Below, in pieces: positions 11,432 to 22,350 of a stretch of 64,000 nt of DNA. The DNA lies in the NCBI RefSeq assembly GCF_037975245.1, contig NC_092563.1:21544960-21608959 (forward strand), in the 5' to 3' direction. The notes below the pieces were generated by a model. That model was given only the letters and a program-made list of their open reading frames with translations. It searched no databases and was not told where the DNA came from. Source of the stretch: Apostichopus japonicus (lineage: Eukaryota; Echinodermata; Holothuroidea; Aspidochirotida; Stichopodidae). Every line of letters starts with the position of its first letter. The stretch's first letter is position 1. Position numbers and translations under genes: made by a program.

Positions 11432-13707
11432 GAAACGTGGAATACTATGTTTATGTAGATGTCTGATATAAAGTAGATGTACTTAGTGAAATTGAAAGGC
11501 CTTTGAGGTCATGTCAGGTCAAACATGCCACACCTTGTTAACACACATACGTATCTTCGGAAGTCAATGAGTTAAGGTATTCTGATCCCATATAATCCAG
11601 CTCACTATATATCATCAAAGCATGTACTATACATGTAGCTTTGTATGTTATATTACACATGACCAGACATGTCTTCTGATAGATCATTAACTTTGAATGA
11701 AAAAGTCAGCTTTAGTTGTGCAGATGGCTTCTTACAAAGCCCCCATTTTTGATTATACACATCTGATAATACTAACATTCTGTATGGTTTTTGATAAAGT
11801 ATATATATCATTTAACTGGTAACCATACATCCTTGGATACATATATTCAAATGAGAAAGATGTAGATGCCATTTAAGGTCATCAGTATTGCCCCAAATAG
11901 TGTAGCCTTCTTAAAGTTGCTAGAAGTTACCAAAAATTCTTTCCTGGAGGCTCTATTTTTCCGACGTTTCCCAGACAATAAAGCCGCCTTGGTTCAATTA
12001 GACAGTCCGTAAATGTGTCAGCCATGAACCAAGGAGGCTGCAAGTTTAATATCCTCAGTATTGTTACCAGGATCTTAAAAGGTCTTCAAAATGTTTGCGT
12101 CCGTTTGGAAAAACTTACGTCCCTACATTCCTCTGTGAAAACATGCACTTCCAAATACCACTACAGGAATGCAAAACACTTAGTTAAAATGACCCAGGAC
12201 AAAACATTGGCTTTTGCAAAATGGAAGCCTGTAGTGATAGGTCTTTAATGTGCACGAAAAAAAAACGAAAAAAGCTGTAAATAGTTTACAACAATAAACT
12301 TACTGTCAAATTCTGAAGCGGGAAAGATTTCCGTAGATTAGTTACCATATATGCTAGCCTAGGCATCATGCAGTGCACATTGCTGTAAGGCTGTAATGCT
12401 ATAATGGCTATACTTTTGACGAAGTATATAGTTTACACTCACAAACTATTTGACAGAAGCATGTGGGGAATGGGACCGCAAAAATTTAGTTTGCGATGAA
12501 GAAATTACTGTGGTGTGAATGCACCATTTGAAAATGCGCCCTTTAATACCACTGCCCTAACAGTTTACCTGCCTCGGGCATTTGAATAGGCTCGCAGTAG
12601 ATCGTGGGAATTTGAGCTGAGGAAATGACTTTTCCATGCTCGTTCCTTTTGCTAGGCTTGGCGAATTGATTGCATAACACACAGGCTAATGTTCCAGACC
12701 AATAACCTTGAAAGGTGCAGAAGTGGTCAGTGGCGAAAAATGAATGGCAGTTTTAGTAAGGGACGGATTTCCAAATGCATTTTACTTAAGCAACTCTCCA
12801 TGCGTAGAGAAAAAACATAGCGTAAGATAATCTTTTCGGTATCAGAGATGCTATAGCTTCCCAGGCAGTTCATAAATTGTGCCAAGTCATAACATTTGTC
12901 ATCAAAATAATGGTTCAAATATATGCATGATATTCTTAGAAACAATTCAACTACAACTTCGTACCATGAGCACTTCTTGTCGAAATATGTGTTAACAAAG
13001 CCTAAAGTTGTGATATTTGAGTGCACACATTTCCCTATCTCTCCACAGGGGACAGTAACATTACAAATAGTTGCATACAGATGCAAGAATGTCTGCAGAC
13101 AATTGTAAAAGGACTATAAGCCAATCAAATCACAGGGAATTTGGAAAGGCATCGTTTTCTATTTGCAGCATGAAAATCTCTGTAATGGGAGTATTGTTAT
13201 AATTCTCTCTACTCTGCGGTTGATTGTACATTGCTGATTAGGTTGTTTGCAAAAAAAGTCAATCATCTGTACAAAGGATTGGGGAAATTTGGTTCTTTGA
13301 ATAGTTGTGTGTTTTTTAAAAGAAAGAAAGAAATAAGAAAAGAAAGATATTTATTCCAAAAATTGTTTGTTATACTTTGCATAGGCCTAGTTTTGAGTGT
13401 GTACTTGGGGTTTCTTGCCCCCCACCCCCAAAAAAGCTTGCATCCGCAGGTTTTTCATCACTGGCTAAAAAAGCATCCCAGACGCAACATCCTCAGTTTG
13501 TAACGATGCTGTGTCTGTTGAAATCTGAGCATCAGTGACCATTTTTTAACTTGCTAGCACATTTGGGGACAATACTGATTCTTACAAATTTTTTAATATT
13601 ACACCACAATCGACCTGAAACCATTTTTTACCCCCCCCCCCCCTCCCCCTTCTTCATCTTTGTAATCCTGACCTCTTAAAATGTTTGTCTGTGTTTACTT
13701 TATACAG
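11432..13707. other. Right part of intron 2
   Basis: No exon of the host gene is recognised between the right end of the TIR element and the DM13 exon at 13708. A 119-codon minus-strand open frame (12727-13086) is cysteine-containing but has no family motif. Its length is within chance expectation for this base composition. A C-run (about 13631-13643) sits close to the acceptor of the next exon. Confidence 0.5.
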
Positions 13708-13816
13708 AACAGAAAGCTTAGGCATGTACTTTCAACATGATGTGCTGTTGGTTCTTCCATCCGGACAGGAGATTGCAAACTTTTCTTGGATAGCCATCTG
13801 GGATGTTATGCATGAG
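13708..13816 (+). CDS. DM13-1, exon c
   Basis: Acceptor TATACAG, phase 2 in. It encodes TTESLGMYFQHDVLLVLPSG, then QEIANFSWIAIWDVMHE. The L-P-x-G...W-x-x-x-W ending is the usual C-terminal strand of DM13. The next exon begins in phase 0, so the best join ends this exon at CATGAG and uses a GC donor (GCATGT). That join also gives the expected spacing between the last Trp and the start of DM13-2. A GT donor at 13799-13805 (GAT|GTTATG) would shorten it by five residues. Confidence 0.75.
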
Positions 13817-13818
13817 GC

Positions 13819-15525
13819 ATGTAATACATTTAGTTATTTCTGAATAAAAACATAAAAAACTTTGGCATTATTATTACCATAAATGTAAAATATGATGTCA
13901 TTAAAATCCATTGGAAACTTCAAATGTTGGTATTGATCAATTACCAGTTTGTTTAACTGTGAAAGGGGGCCAACATCAACATAATTTGCACACAGAGCCA
14001 GTGTTTTTTATCCAGCTACCGTAGACTTGTTGTTAAACTTTTAACATATAAATCGTGGTTTGGCAGTGCCCCCTTAGTATAACGACTAGCATACCAAGTT
14101 GTCTGCCTATTTTGTGTTTATTTATTTACACCAACTCAACTACTATGCGCATTATTATACAGTTCTTGAATCAATGTATGATTGCCTGAATTCACTCACG
14201 CTATTTGATTCAAACCCAGTGCCCATCTGAAAAGTTTAACAAAGCATTAAATATGAAAAGGTAGCATACAGCACATAGTAATGGCCTCAAAGGGAATCTT
14301 TCACAAAATATGAAAGAACTGAAGATAAATAGTGACTTTGAGGGTTAGTTTGGTTCAATGCCTGTGTGTACACAACAAGAGTACTAGATTCTGGCATCAT
14401 AAAAAGGATGATCACTAGCCCGTGAAACCTTACATTACTTGAATTCCAAGTCCAATCCTGAAGTTGGCATTTGTCCAAAGGCATCTATAAATCTGTTTGT
14501 CCAACATAAATTGTAAATAAACTGTTACGTATCTTTTAAATGTTCTGTATGTTTGTAATGTAAAAGATGTGAGTTCTTCTTGTACTGCGGTCTGTCATGG
14601 ATATTGTTCAACCTGTAGTTTGATTTAGTTATGATCATTGGGTTGTGTGGCCATTGTAGGTGGGATTTTTTTTTTTGGGGGGGGGGTTCAGGTTGAAGGT
14701 AATGTTGCATGAATGTTGACCAACTTGTTCAAATTTTTAGTAGTGCATCATCATATTGGGTGTTTTGCAATGTAAGGTAAAGTGTTAATAGTTCTGGCTG
14801 TTGTTTGAACATATATACAAACTGATTTTAAAACCCATCTTAACCTGTATGAATGAATTTTTGCCAAATTTATTCACGATGATTGCTTTGTATGGTTCAT
14901 GTAGAGTGTTCAGGAAATTGACAAAAGAAATTGGCTTTTTGTTGGGACATGGGGACATTGGGGCTGGTATTTATCATCAACAGAGGTTGATAGTATTGTC
15001 TTAACTCTTAAAGACCAAGTTTGCTTATTAGCACCAGCTCAGTATGCAATAACCCATTGTGTAACATAGGCCCATAGCCAGGCCAGGGTAAAGGGGTGGT
15101 GATGGGGAGGGGGTGGGGAGGGCTGCACCTCTTGCAGACTTTGATGTTTACAGGACACAAATATTTTTTCCTGCAAACTCTGCTGCAGCAATGCTGAAAT
15201 CAATATCAAACAAAAGAGATTTATCAGTGCAGACCAGCAATGTCTATTGTAAGAAAGATTAGTGACTTTTGTAAACTGCAAAGTGCAAAAGATTACATTC
15301 TGTACATCCTGGCTGTAGCCTTCTCTACGTTATTCTTAGAGCCAAAGCCATCCAAGACAATCTTTTACTGTATCTGGTTGGGCTTCTTCACATATATACA
15401 TTTATGCCTCGCACATTTGAGGTAATGAAGATTGTGGTGTTTGATCGTCAAAGCATGTGAATGCGGACTGAATGTACTTGAATAGCTATCAATAAACTGT
15501 TGATCAGGATGCATGTTTCTTGCAG
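13819..15525. other. Intron 3
   Basis: No exon, RNA gene or intact element is recognised. It contains a T-run followed by a G-run (14668-14686). No clear repeat boundary was found by eye. Confidence 0.5.
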
Positions 15526-15697
15526 GTTCATTATGGGTATGTTAACATCTCCTGCCAGTTCAAGCCTCCAGATAGACGAGAGCTTGGAGACTTTTCCTTC
15601 ACAAAGCTTGGTTGTAAGTTTCATGTGGATAATGTAGTCATCGAAAACATCAAACAAGTCACCTTCATCGGTGTTGTCTATGATCATTGGAAGTCAG
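15526..15697 (+). CDS. DM13-2, exon a
   Basis: Acceptor TTCTTGCAG and donor TCAG|GTTTGT, phase 0 in and phase 1 out. It encodes VHYGYVNISCQFKPPDRREL, then GDFSFTKLGCKFHVDNVVIE...VTFIGVVYDHW. In Skeletor-type proteins the second DM13 starts with a short 'V-N-F-G-x-V-x-I-P' strand and a polar P-rich loop, then H-x-V...V-x-V-x-x-x-x-x-I-x-I. This exon follows that pattern. Confidence 0.75.
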
Positions 15698-16484
15698 GTT
15701 TGTACACCTAAATAAAGATGTATGCAACAAAATGTATATGTAAAAAAAAAAATAACTCCACATTAAGACACCTATTCAATCACTACGATTACCCTGCAAG
15801 TATTGTATACTTAGAATGTTTATGCTTCATGATTGCATGTTTTTTTTATCTAGGTGTGGCTAATTCATCTTTTCAAAAGAATATATTAATTTGATCTCTC
15901 TCTTGTGTAATTACAACGAGCGACGGTGGGCCTGACTTGAAGTACAGTGTTTGAATACTGCTCACATCATACGTCTTATTCTGATTTTGAAATTAACAAC
16001 CTAACCTGAACTTGCCCCAGTTTGGAGAAAATATGCACTTTTTCATAAATTAGAAGGGAAAAATACCCCCCTCCACCCCCCGCCCCCCAAAAAAGGAAAA
16101 GATACTATTTTGTTTTAATTTTTTGAGATTCAAAAGTGACCTTTCATGGAGAACTTATGAAATCTTTAATTAGAAAATGCCTTTTTGTTGCAAAATAAAT
16201 AATTCAAAAAATTGTAATTACATAGAATTATTATGGTTAAAGACAATCTCTGAATTTGTACTATTACAGAATGCACAGAGGGTTCAGTTGTCAGGCGTCA
16301 TTTAGAGGTGATGTTGTGGTTTGCTTCCTTAATTCAAAATCACATGTCCCACTGTGTTTGAAGTTTCTGTCCCCTCAAAATGAACCCTTTTTTCTGGCAC
16401 GTCTGGTTAAGTAGGGAATGTTTTGATCATGTTAAAACAGAATGATTGTAGCAGTTATTTTTTTTTTTTGCATTATTCTTACAG

Positions 16485-16557
16485 GATTCTCAATTTATGC
16501 AGGTAATGGAAGTCCAGAATCAACTGAATGGAAGATAGAGCTGTTGAATAAAGATGA
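16485..16557 (+). CDS. DM13-2, exon b
   Basis: A 73-nt exon with acceptor TTCTTACAG and donor GATGA|GTAAGT, phase 1 in and phase 2 out. It encodes GFSIYAGNGSPESTEWKIEL. This aligns with the Y/F-x-x-G-x-G-x-x-P segment of the DM13 middle, equivalent to exon b of DM13-1. A tract of about 13 T precedes the acceptor. Confidence 0.75.
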
Positions 16558-16837
16558 GTAAGTAAGAGAATTCAAATTAATTTCACATTTAGGCTGCATA
16601 TAACCGTCACAAAGGAGAGCCTTTCCTTTGGATATTTTTCTAGCAGGGATGTGGATCACTGGGTGAAGTCGTTCCTTTGTGGTCTCAAGGAGGGCAGGAG
16701 AATATTGGTGAGATAAAATTTGAGTTCAAATGGTTGTTTTCATTATTAACTTACCCCAAGACTCTACAGACCTAATTGTTTATTTTTAAATGTTTTCCTC
16801 TGTTGTAATTAACATATTAACTCATCTTTCTTTTCAG

Positions 16838-17024
16838 AGATTCAAAACTTTCATTCAAGCCAGGTGTTAACCTTACCATGACATTACCTGATGATTTAAC
16901 AGTCTTTGAAATTGATTTCATTGGTGTCTGGGTTCAGCCAGAAGTTGGTAAAAACTTTAACGTCATCACCATTACAGATCAAGATAGGGAGAACTTACCT
17001 CCCTACATTCCAAATACTACAGAG
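16838..17024 (+). CDS. DM13-2, exon c
   Basis: Acceptor CTTTTCAG and donor ACAGAG|GTAACT, phase 2 in and phase 0 out. It encodes DSKLSFKPGVNLTMTLPDDL, then TVFEIDFIGVWVQPEVGKNF. The L-x-L-P...D/F-x-G-x-W pattern is the DM13 C-terminal strand pair. The donor lies at the head of a tandem array in which the same donor is repeated every 71 bp. Confidence 0.75.
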
Positions 17025-17400
17025 GTAACTTTTAATATGCTTGTGAACTTAAATGTAACACCGTCATTCCTACCAACGTATCAGATGCCACATAGGTAAC
17101 TTTAGAACTGCTTATGACCTTATGTGTTACACCGTCGTTGCTACCAATGTATCAGATGCCACAGAGGTAACTTTAGAACTGCTTATGACCTTAAGTGTAA
17201 CACCGTCTTTGCTACCAATGTATCAGATGTCACAGAGGTAACTTTTAAAGTGCTTATGAACTCAAATGTAACACCTTCGTTGCTACCACTGTATCAGTTG
17301 CCACAGAGGTAACTTTAGAACTGCTTATGAATTTAAGTGTAACACCGTCATTCCTACCCACGTATCAGATGCCACAGAGGTAACTTCAGATTATCCTTAG
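17025..17400 (+). repeat. 71-bp minisatellite repeating a splice donor
   Basis: GTAAC occurs at 17025, 17096, 17167, 17238, 17309 and 17380, an exact 71-bp period. In most units it is preceded by CCACAGAG. Each unit contains CTACC...GTATCAGATGCC followed by the donor-like GAG|GTAACTTT. The first GTAAC is the actual donor of the DM13-2 exon. The array therefore starts at the exon-intron junction and probably arose by amplification of it. A diverged unit is seen near 18400-18475. Confidence 0.9.
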
Positions 17401-17429
17401 ATTACCTTTATATGGAACTTTATGTCCTG

Positions 17430-18370
17430 CTTAATACCGAAATCTAAATGGGTTATGATTAACTGCTTCTTTCTTACCTTGAAATGTTGCACCATTTTCT
17501 GTCAAGAGTAAGGTCACGGGTAAGGTGAAACGATTCAACTGGAAAATATCAAGACTCTAGTGGTGTGTGTCTTTAATATGAGTAGCTTTATTCAAATCCT
17601 CGTAACCAGGGGCATAAACCCTGAAACAAAACGTAAAATGTATGCATTGTATAAACAAATATTTCACACAGACATGAATTACTTCGGCGATAGAAAACAT
17701 ATCAAACATGCATTGATCTCGCTGTATGATCCCATATATTTTACACCTTTTTATCATTCATCACCTATTTACAATAAACCCTCCCAGTACAGACATTCGA
17801 TACAATCAAACCTCTCATAAATATATCTTTATCAGTCTTATCAATCTTTCAACATATTGCGGCCTCACTTTACTCAAATAAGGAAAAAGAATACGACTAA
17901 CTATTTGCGTTCCTCTACTGCAAAGTAAAGCCAACGATCCTAATAGTGAAATACTGCGGGCTAACGTCGCCTCGTGTCCAACTGCAACGAGTAACTGATG
18001 TGGTGCACCCAACACAACGTGCACCAAGTAGTACAAAATATGAATATCACGCCCTGACCTGCTCACCCGGCCTATTCATACTGATCCTTTACCTGCATTT
18101 TATGCAAGTAATATAAACAAAAACTTACACAAATTCAATTGATGCCCGTGAAGCAATCAGTGAATTAAACAAAGCAAACTAGAATGTTGAATTTTGCTAA
18201 TGCGAACTTCGTGAGCAAAACTGAAAATAAAAGAATATTTATGCGTAAATTTATACAGCTGCACGATAGTTGTTAGACTTGTGTCAAGTATACTCGTGAC
18301 AATACATATCAGAGTTCTAATTGGTAACTTTAAGTTAAGCTGTTTGTTTACCTTGAAATTTACACCATTT
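17430..18370. other. Intron 6 interior, possible insertion
   Basis: The phrase 'taccttgaaa...caccatttcctatcaa' occurs on both sides (about 17476-17510 and 18350-18380). The intervening ~850 bp may therefore be an insertion between duplicated flanks. No transposon protein or terminal inverted repeat is recognised. An 83-codon minus-strand open frame (17815-18066) has no known motif. Confidence 0.35.
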
Positions 18371-19015
18371 CCTATCAAAATAGGGCTTAAATTTGAATGT
18401 TACACCTTCACAGTTCCGTTCATATTATGAAGAACATTCTTCCCAATATATGCCAGATGTCACAAAGGTAACTGTTTACCTGCATATTACTGTCAATTTA
18501 GACTATTTCTCCACTATACAAAACTGCTACTTACCTTGAACTTCCACCACAAAGCAAGGTAGAGAGAACTTTCTGATCTTCACATGTCACATTGTCTCAT
18601 TTACCTTTCACATTGTAAAATGTGATGAAACAAATAAATATACAAATCTTACAGTTGGAGCAAACAACAGCAAACATGCAATATGCAACATATTGTCTCA
18701 CATTTTGTCACAAATGAACAGTATGGACAAGTTATCACAAAATTAATGTAAGGTTCCTAGAAATTGTGGCAAAATATTGAAGATGTTTTGGGTACATTAA
18801 ACTCTGAAAGTTTTAGACATTGCTTAAAAAGTAAATACATAAACAAAAACAGAGAACATTAACAGACAGCTGGGGGAAATCCAAAGTTTCAGTAACTTGC
18901 TCGGTACAGTTTGCGTGTAAAGTATTTGAGGAGAAAGAGAGAGTCCACAGCAAAAGTAAAAGATGCAACCATGTAGCTGCTGTAAAGGACATGACTTAAT
19001 TTTGTCTTTTCTTAG

Positions 19016-19258
19016 ACCAAACGTTGTGAAGTCTTGCTTGGTGACATGTACCAAGTGTCATGGCAACTTGATAAACCCAACAACCAGATCACATTGGAGT
19101 TGAGCGGGAGGGTTGCTTCGAATGAGTACATGGCTTTTGGGATCAGCGGATCAGTAACGAGGACTCAGATGGTTGGATCAGATGTAACAGTCGTGTGGAT
19201 TGATCCTAGTACCAATGAACCCGAAGCTGAGGACTATCATATGAGTGCCAATACACAG
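19016..19258 (+). CDS. DOMON domain, exon a
   Basis: Acceptor TTTTCTTAG and donor ACACAG|GTAAGG, 81 codons, phase 0 both ends. It encodes TKRCEVLLGDMYQVSWQLDK, then NQITLELSGRVASNEYMAFG and VGSDVTVVWIDPSTNEPEAE. The order Y-x-V-x-W, hydrophobic beta strand, Y-M/L-A-F-G-I-S-G and D-V-x-V-x-W is the typical DOMON core. DOMON modules bind heme or sugars in other proteins; which ligand applies here cannot be read. Confidence 0.9.
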
Positions 19259-19298
19259 GTAAGGTCAATATGGATGGTCAGCGTAGCATGCGGTCAGT

Positions 19299-19412
19299 GA
19301 GGAGGGACAACAGAATTCTGCTTAGCATGTGGCTTCACATTAAATGGAGAGACGACAGAATTCTGCTTTGAATGTGGCTTCACATTAAGAGAAAGGACAA
19401 CAGAATTCTGCT
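19299..19412. repeat. About 52-bp tandem repeat, 2-3 copies
   Basis: Three successive 'acaacagaattctgct' / 'gacgacagaattctgctt' blocks separated by 'gtggcttcacattaa'. It lies in the intron just after the first DOMON exon. Confidence 0.8.
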
Positions 19413-19651
19413 CAATTTATTTTTGGTAACATATTCCATTATGTAGCTTCAGCTCAGTCAAAGATTGCCAATTCCTGCTGTAAAAAAAAATCAACGCCTA
19501 TTTTACACTCCAAGAAAAGAAGCTATTGGAGGTACGTCCTTAACCATTGATACAAAATGAACTCACGTGTTAATTCTAAGTACATTTTTCATTCAATTTA
19601 TTAGCTATTCATGTATATCACTTCTAGTGCTGATATACTTCTTCTTTCTAG

Positions 19652-19784
19652 TGCGTCGTCAACAGCGGTTTCGGAGCATGTCCAGATACGTTTTCTTCGG
19701 AGGGCAGCAATGACGTTCACTTGGTTGGAGCAGTGATCAGGCATGGCGTTACAACGATTACAGTAGAGCGCCCTCTGAAATCTG
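19652..19784 (+). CDS. DOMON domain, exon b
   Basis: Acceptor TTCTTTCTAG and donor AATCTG|GTGAGA, phase 0 in and phase 1 out. It encodes CVVNSGFGACPDTFSSEGSN, then DVHLVGAVIRHGVTTITVER. The C...G-x-C-P-D pair followed by N-x-x-x-L-x-G...T-x-x-x-x-R-P is found in Skeletor-type DOMON domains and follows directly from exon a. Confidence 0.85.
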
Positions 19785-20562
19785 GTGAGAACACTCATTT
19801 ACAAATAAATGAAGTTTCACGTACCGTGCATATGTTTACTCTATGAAAAACGATGTATTGTGTTTTTAAGTGGTTTTTAATTCTGGAAATACAGGTATTA
19901 TATAAAAGGCTTGAACTTAAAAAAAAACAGGTATTATGTACAGGGTTCACACGTCTTTTGTTTGTCACTTTTTGGGGACCAGAAGGAATTGAGGTGTTAG
20001 TAGGTTAAGGGAACCTCAAACTCAAGTTCAGGAGACATGAACGCTGAAAGATTACCAGTAAGGATCGACTAGCTATTATATTTTAGAATTTGCAACAGCA
20101 ACACAGCAAAAGGGGATTGACTGTATGACAGTGGTAGAGGCAGCTGTCTTTTTAAAAAATAATGAATTGAACAATTCCATTAGAAAGTTTCGATCAAATC
20201 ATATAGTTCATTGTCTAAAAATAAACACTTTCCCCCTACCAGATCACAGGTGAAAGTGTGTACAGTATGGTAGTGTACAGTACTTAGGCTGATACATTAG
20301 ATTTGAATAATATGTAATACATAGATAGCTGCACTAGAAGAGATGCTTGTTGCCAAGTTTGAATTGTCAAATTGCAAACACTGTGTTTGGTAACCACAAA
20401 ATTGTTGATCTATACAGCGTTATCAGAAACTTCCAGGATTGCTACAGTGAAACAGCAAACATCAGATTTTGCATGAATCTTCACTTTTGTTTGACCCTCT
20501 ACAAGTAACCAGCGTTTGCACAACTCCACATAATCATTGGTATTTTCTTCATGTTTCAACAG

Positions 20563-20673
20563 ATGATCCTCTGGATAAACCGATCCCGACAGATGAACAG
20601 GTTTACACATTTTGGTCTCTTGGTACCATAAATAATGTTGGTTTGGTCGCTCATCACCATCACAGTGCAGCTG
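20563..20673 (+). CDS. DOMON domain, exon c (with His cluster)
   Basis: Acceptor GTTTCAACAG and donor GCAGCTG|GTAAAT, phase 1 on both sides. It encodes DDPLDKPIPTDEQVYTFWSL, then GTINNVGLVAHHHHSAA. The aromatic-W-x-x-G strand followed by 'V-x-x-H' is the usual DOMON C-terminus. Four consecutive His at the end are unusual and could add a metal- or heme-ligand site (inference). Confidence 0.85.
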
Positions 20674-21424
20674 GTAAATACATAGCTTCAAAAAGTTAAT
20701 GTTGAAACATTTAAATGTGATATTATTGTTTCAATAATAAAGTGTGGTTATATTAACCATTGTAATTTCTTTTACTATTTGCTTGTTTCGATTTTTCTAA
20801 CTCGTAGTTTGATGGATTCAAAATCAGATGAAATCTTTACTTGGGTAATACAAATCATTGTAAATAATCATAGTACGGTGGATCTAAATTTGATGAATAT
20901 TCAGAGTTTGCTACGTGTGTAGGTTACAGATCATCGCAGGTAAATATGTAGGGAATGGTGTGTCAGTTGATGACAAATTATTGCAGCATAGCATAGAGCC
21001 TTAATTGTATTGAGTCATGTTTACATTCTCAGGTCAGTATAACCAAAGTAAGAAGTTGTGAAAAACCGAGTCATCAGACATATTATGTGTGTACAGAGCT
21101 TGTGTAGTGTTCATCCAATGATCACTTTGGGGAGTATCTTTGAAATTTTACACTTATTACCCTTTCTTGCCGTAACCTCTTCTTAACATCTCTTTTGTTC
21201 ATGGTATGTTACAATCACATGCTTATTGTCAGGTGGCCTAAGTTGCCGTATTTATAAAAAATATTATACTAATAATATACGATAAATATATAGGAAATTC
21301 TGTTTCTCAAGTTGACTTCACTGTCAACTGCATTGTTGGTTTGCTTTTAATAGTAATATATTAATGAAGTCGTAAATAAGACATAATTTCATTAAACATT
21401 CCTGAACTTTTTTTAATCTTCTAG
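20674..21424. other. Intron 9
   Basis: AT-rich, with no exon, repeat unit or element recognised by eye. Confidence 0.5.
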
Positions 21425-21559
21425 GAGATTTAGAAATCAATTTTGGAACTTCAGGAAGGTCTTTCTGCACTGAGTTTTTAGCACTGGACAAGGATGAGAA
21501 GGATAATACATCGACAAAAAATCGCTCTCCCATGTTGTATGATACATCCTCCTTCACAG
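21425..21559 (+). CDS. Linker exon after DOMON
   Basis: Acceptor ATCTTCTAG and donor TTCACAG|GTAAGA, phase 1 both ends. It encodes GDLEINFGTSGRSFCTEFLA, then LDKDEKDNTSTKNRSPMLYD. The first half (G-D-x-x-I-N-F) may complete the DOMON C-terminal region. The second half is charged and Asn/Ser/Thr-rich, with candidate N-glycosylation sequons (DNTS, KNRS). No known domain. Confidence 0.75.
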
Positions 21560-22077
21560 GTAAGAAGTAATAAAGAAAGACATCAGCTGGCAAAAAATTG
21601 TAACACTGCATATGAATAGTACTAATGAAATATATGACTGGTCAGGCCTGCCCATAGAAAAACAGTTCTCCTCAATTCACTGCAGTATTTATTATGTGTT
21701 ACTTAATGGCATAAACTACCCCAAGTACTGCCAATAGGATTCATCCTTGAGTGCACCTAATTAATTGACCAGCCACCGTTTAATTGTAAATGCAAGTGCT
21801 CTAATGGCCAGCACTACTTTCCTGTGTGAAGACAAATTTGGCTTGACCACTGAAATAGTACACTGTGTGTCTATTCATGAATTTGTGCAAAGGAGCGTTC
21901 AGTATGGCTAGCATTACCAACCCGGGTAGATATTCAATGTGGCCTGTTTTTGGCCAAGAAAGGGGGACTCATGTAGTATTTGCTATAGGCAGGGAAGACC
22001 GTAATTAAAAGCAAATACATGCGTTTGGTGAAAATATAGGGAACTTAACCTCACAAAGTGAATTATCGCTGAACCGA

Positions 22078-22145
22078 TAGCTTCATGTTAGACCTGCATA
22101 GCTTCATGTTAGACCTGCATAGCTTCATGTTAGACCTGTATAGAT
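22078..22145. repeat. 25-bp tandem repeat, 3 copies
   Basis: The unit 'atagcttcatgttagacctgc' plus four bases is repeated three times with near identity. Intronic. Confidence 0.9.
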
Positions 22146-22305
22146 AATAGATTTATGTTAAGCCGGCCAGTACAATCCCTGTCTGAGCACTGTCGGTCTT
22201 GACCATCATGATCTACTTTTTAGACAAGTCAAGTTTGAATAAATCGTTGCAATTTATGCAAATATTATGTTGACATATTTTGTTGTAATGTTTTGTCTTT
22301 TACAG

Positions 22306-22350
22306 GTCGACACATAAGTAAACGGAATGTAGGCTCTCCTGACCCTTTAG
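22306..22350 (+). CDS. 45-nt microexon with dibasic site
   Basis: Acceptor CTTTTACAG and donor CTTTAG|GTATGA; exactly 15 codons with phase 1 on both sides, so skipping keeps the frame. It encodes GRHISKRNVGSPDPL. The I-S-K-R sequence, with an Arg at P6, is a candidate proprotein-convertase (furin/PC-type) cleavage site between the DM13-DOMON head and the EGF-HYR part. Found by phase continuity; ORF tracks miss it. Confidence 0.7.

Noticed and set aside
12727-13086. 119-codon minus-strand open frame
   Set aside because: No recognised domain, and the length is within chance for six frames of AT-rich DNA. It lies in an intron with no supporting splice or promoter signals.
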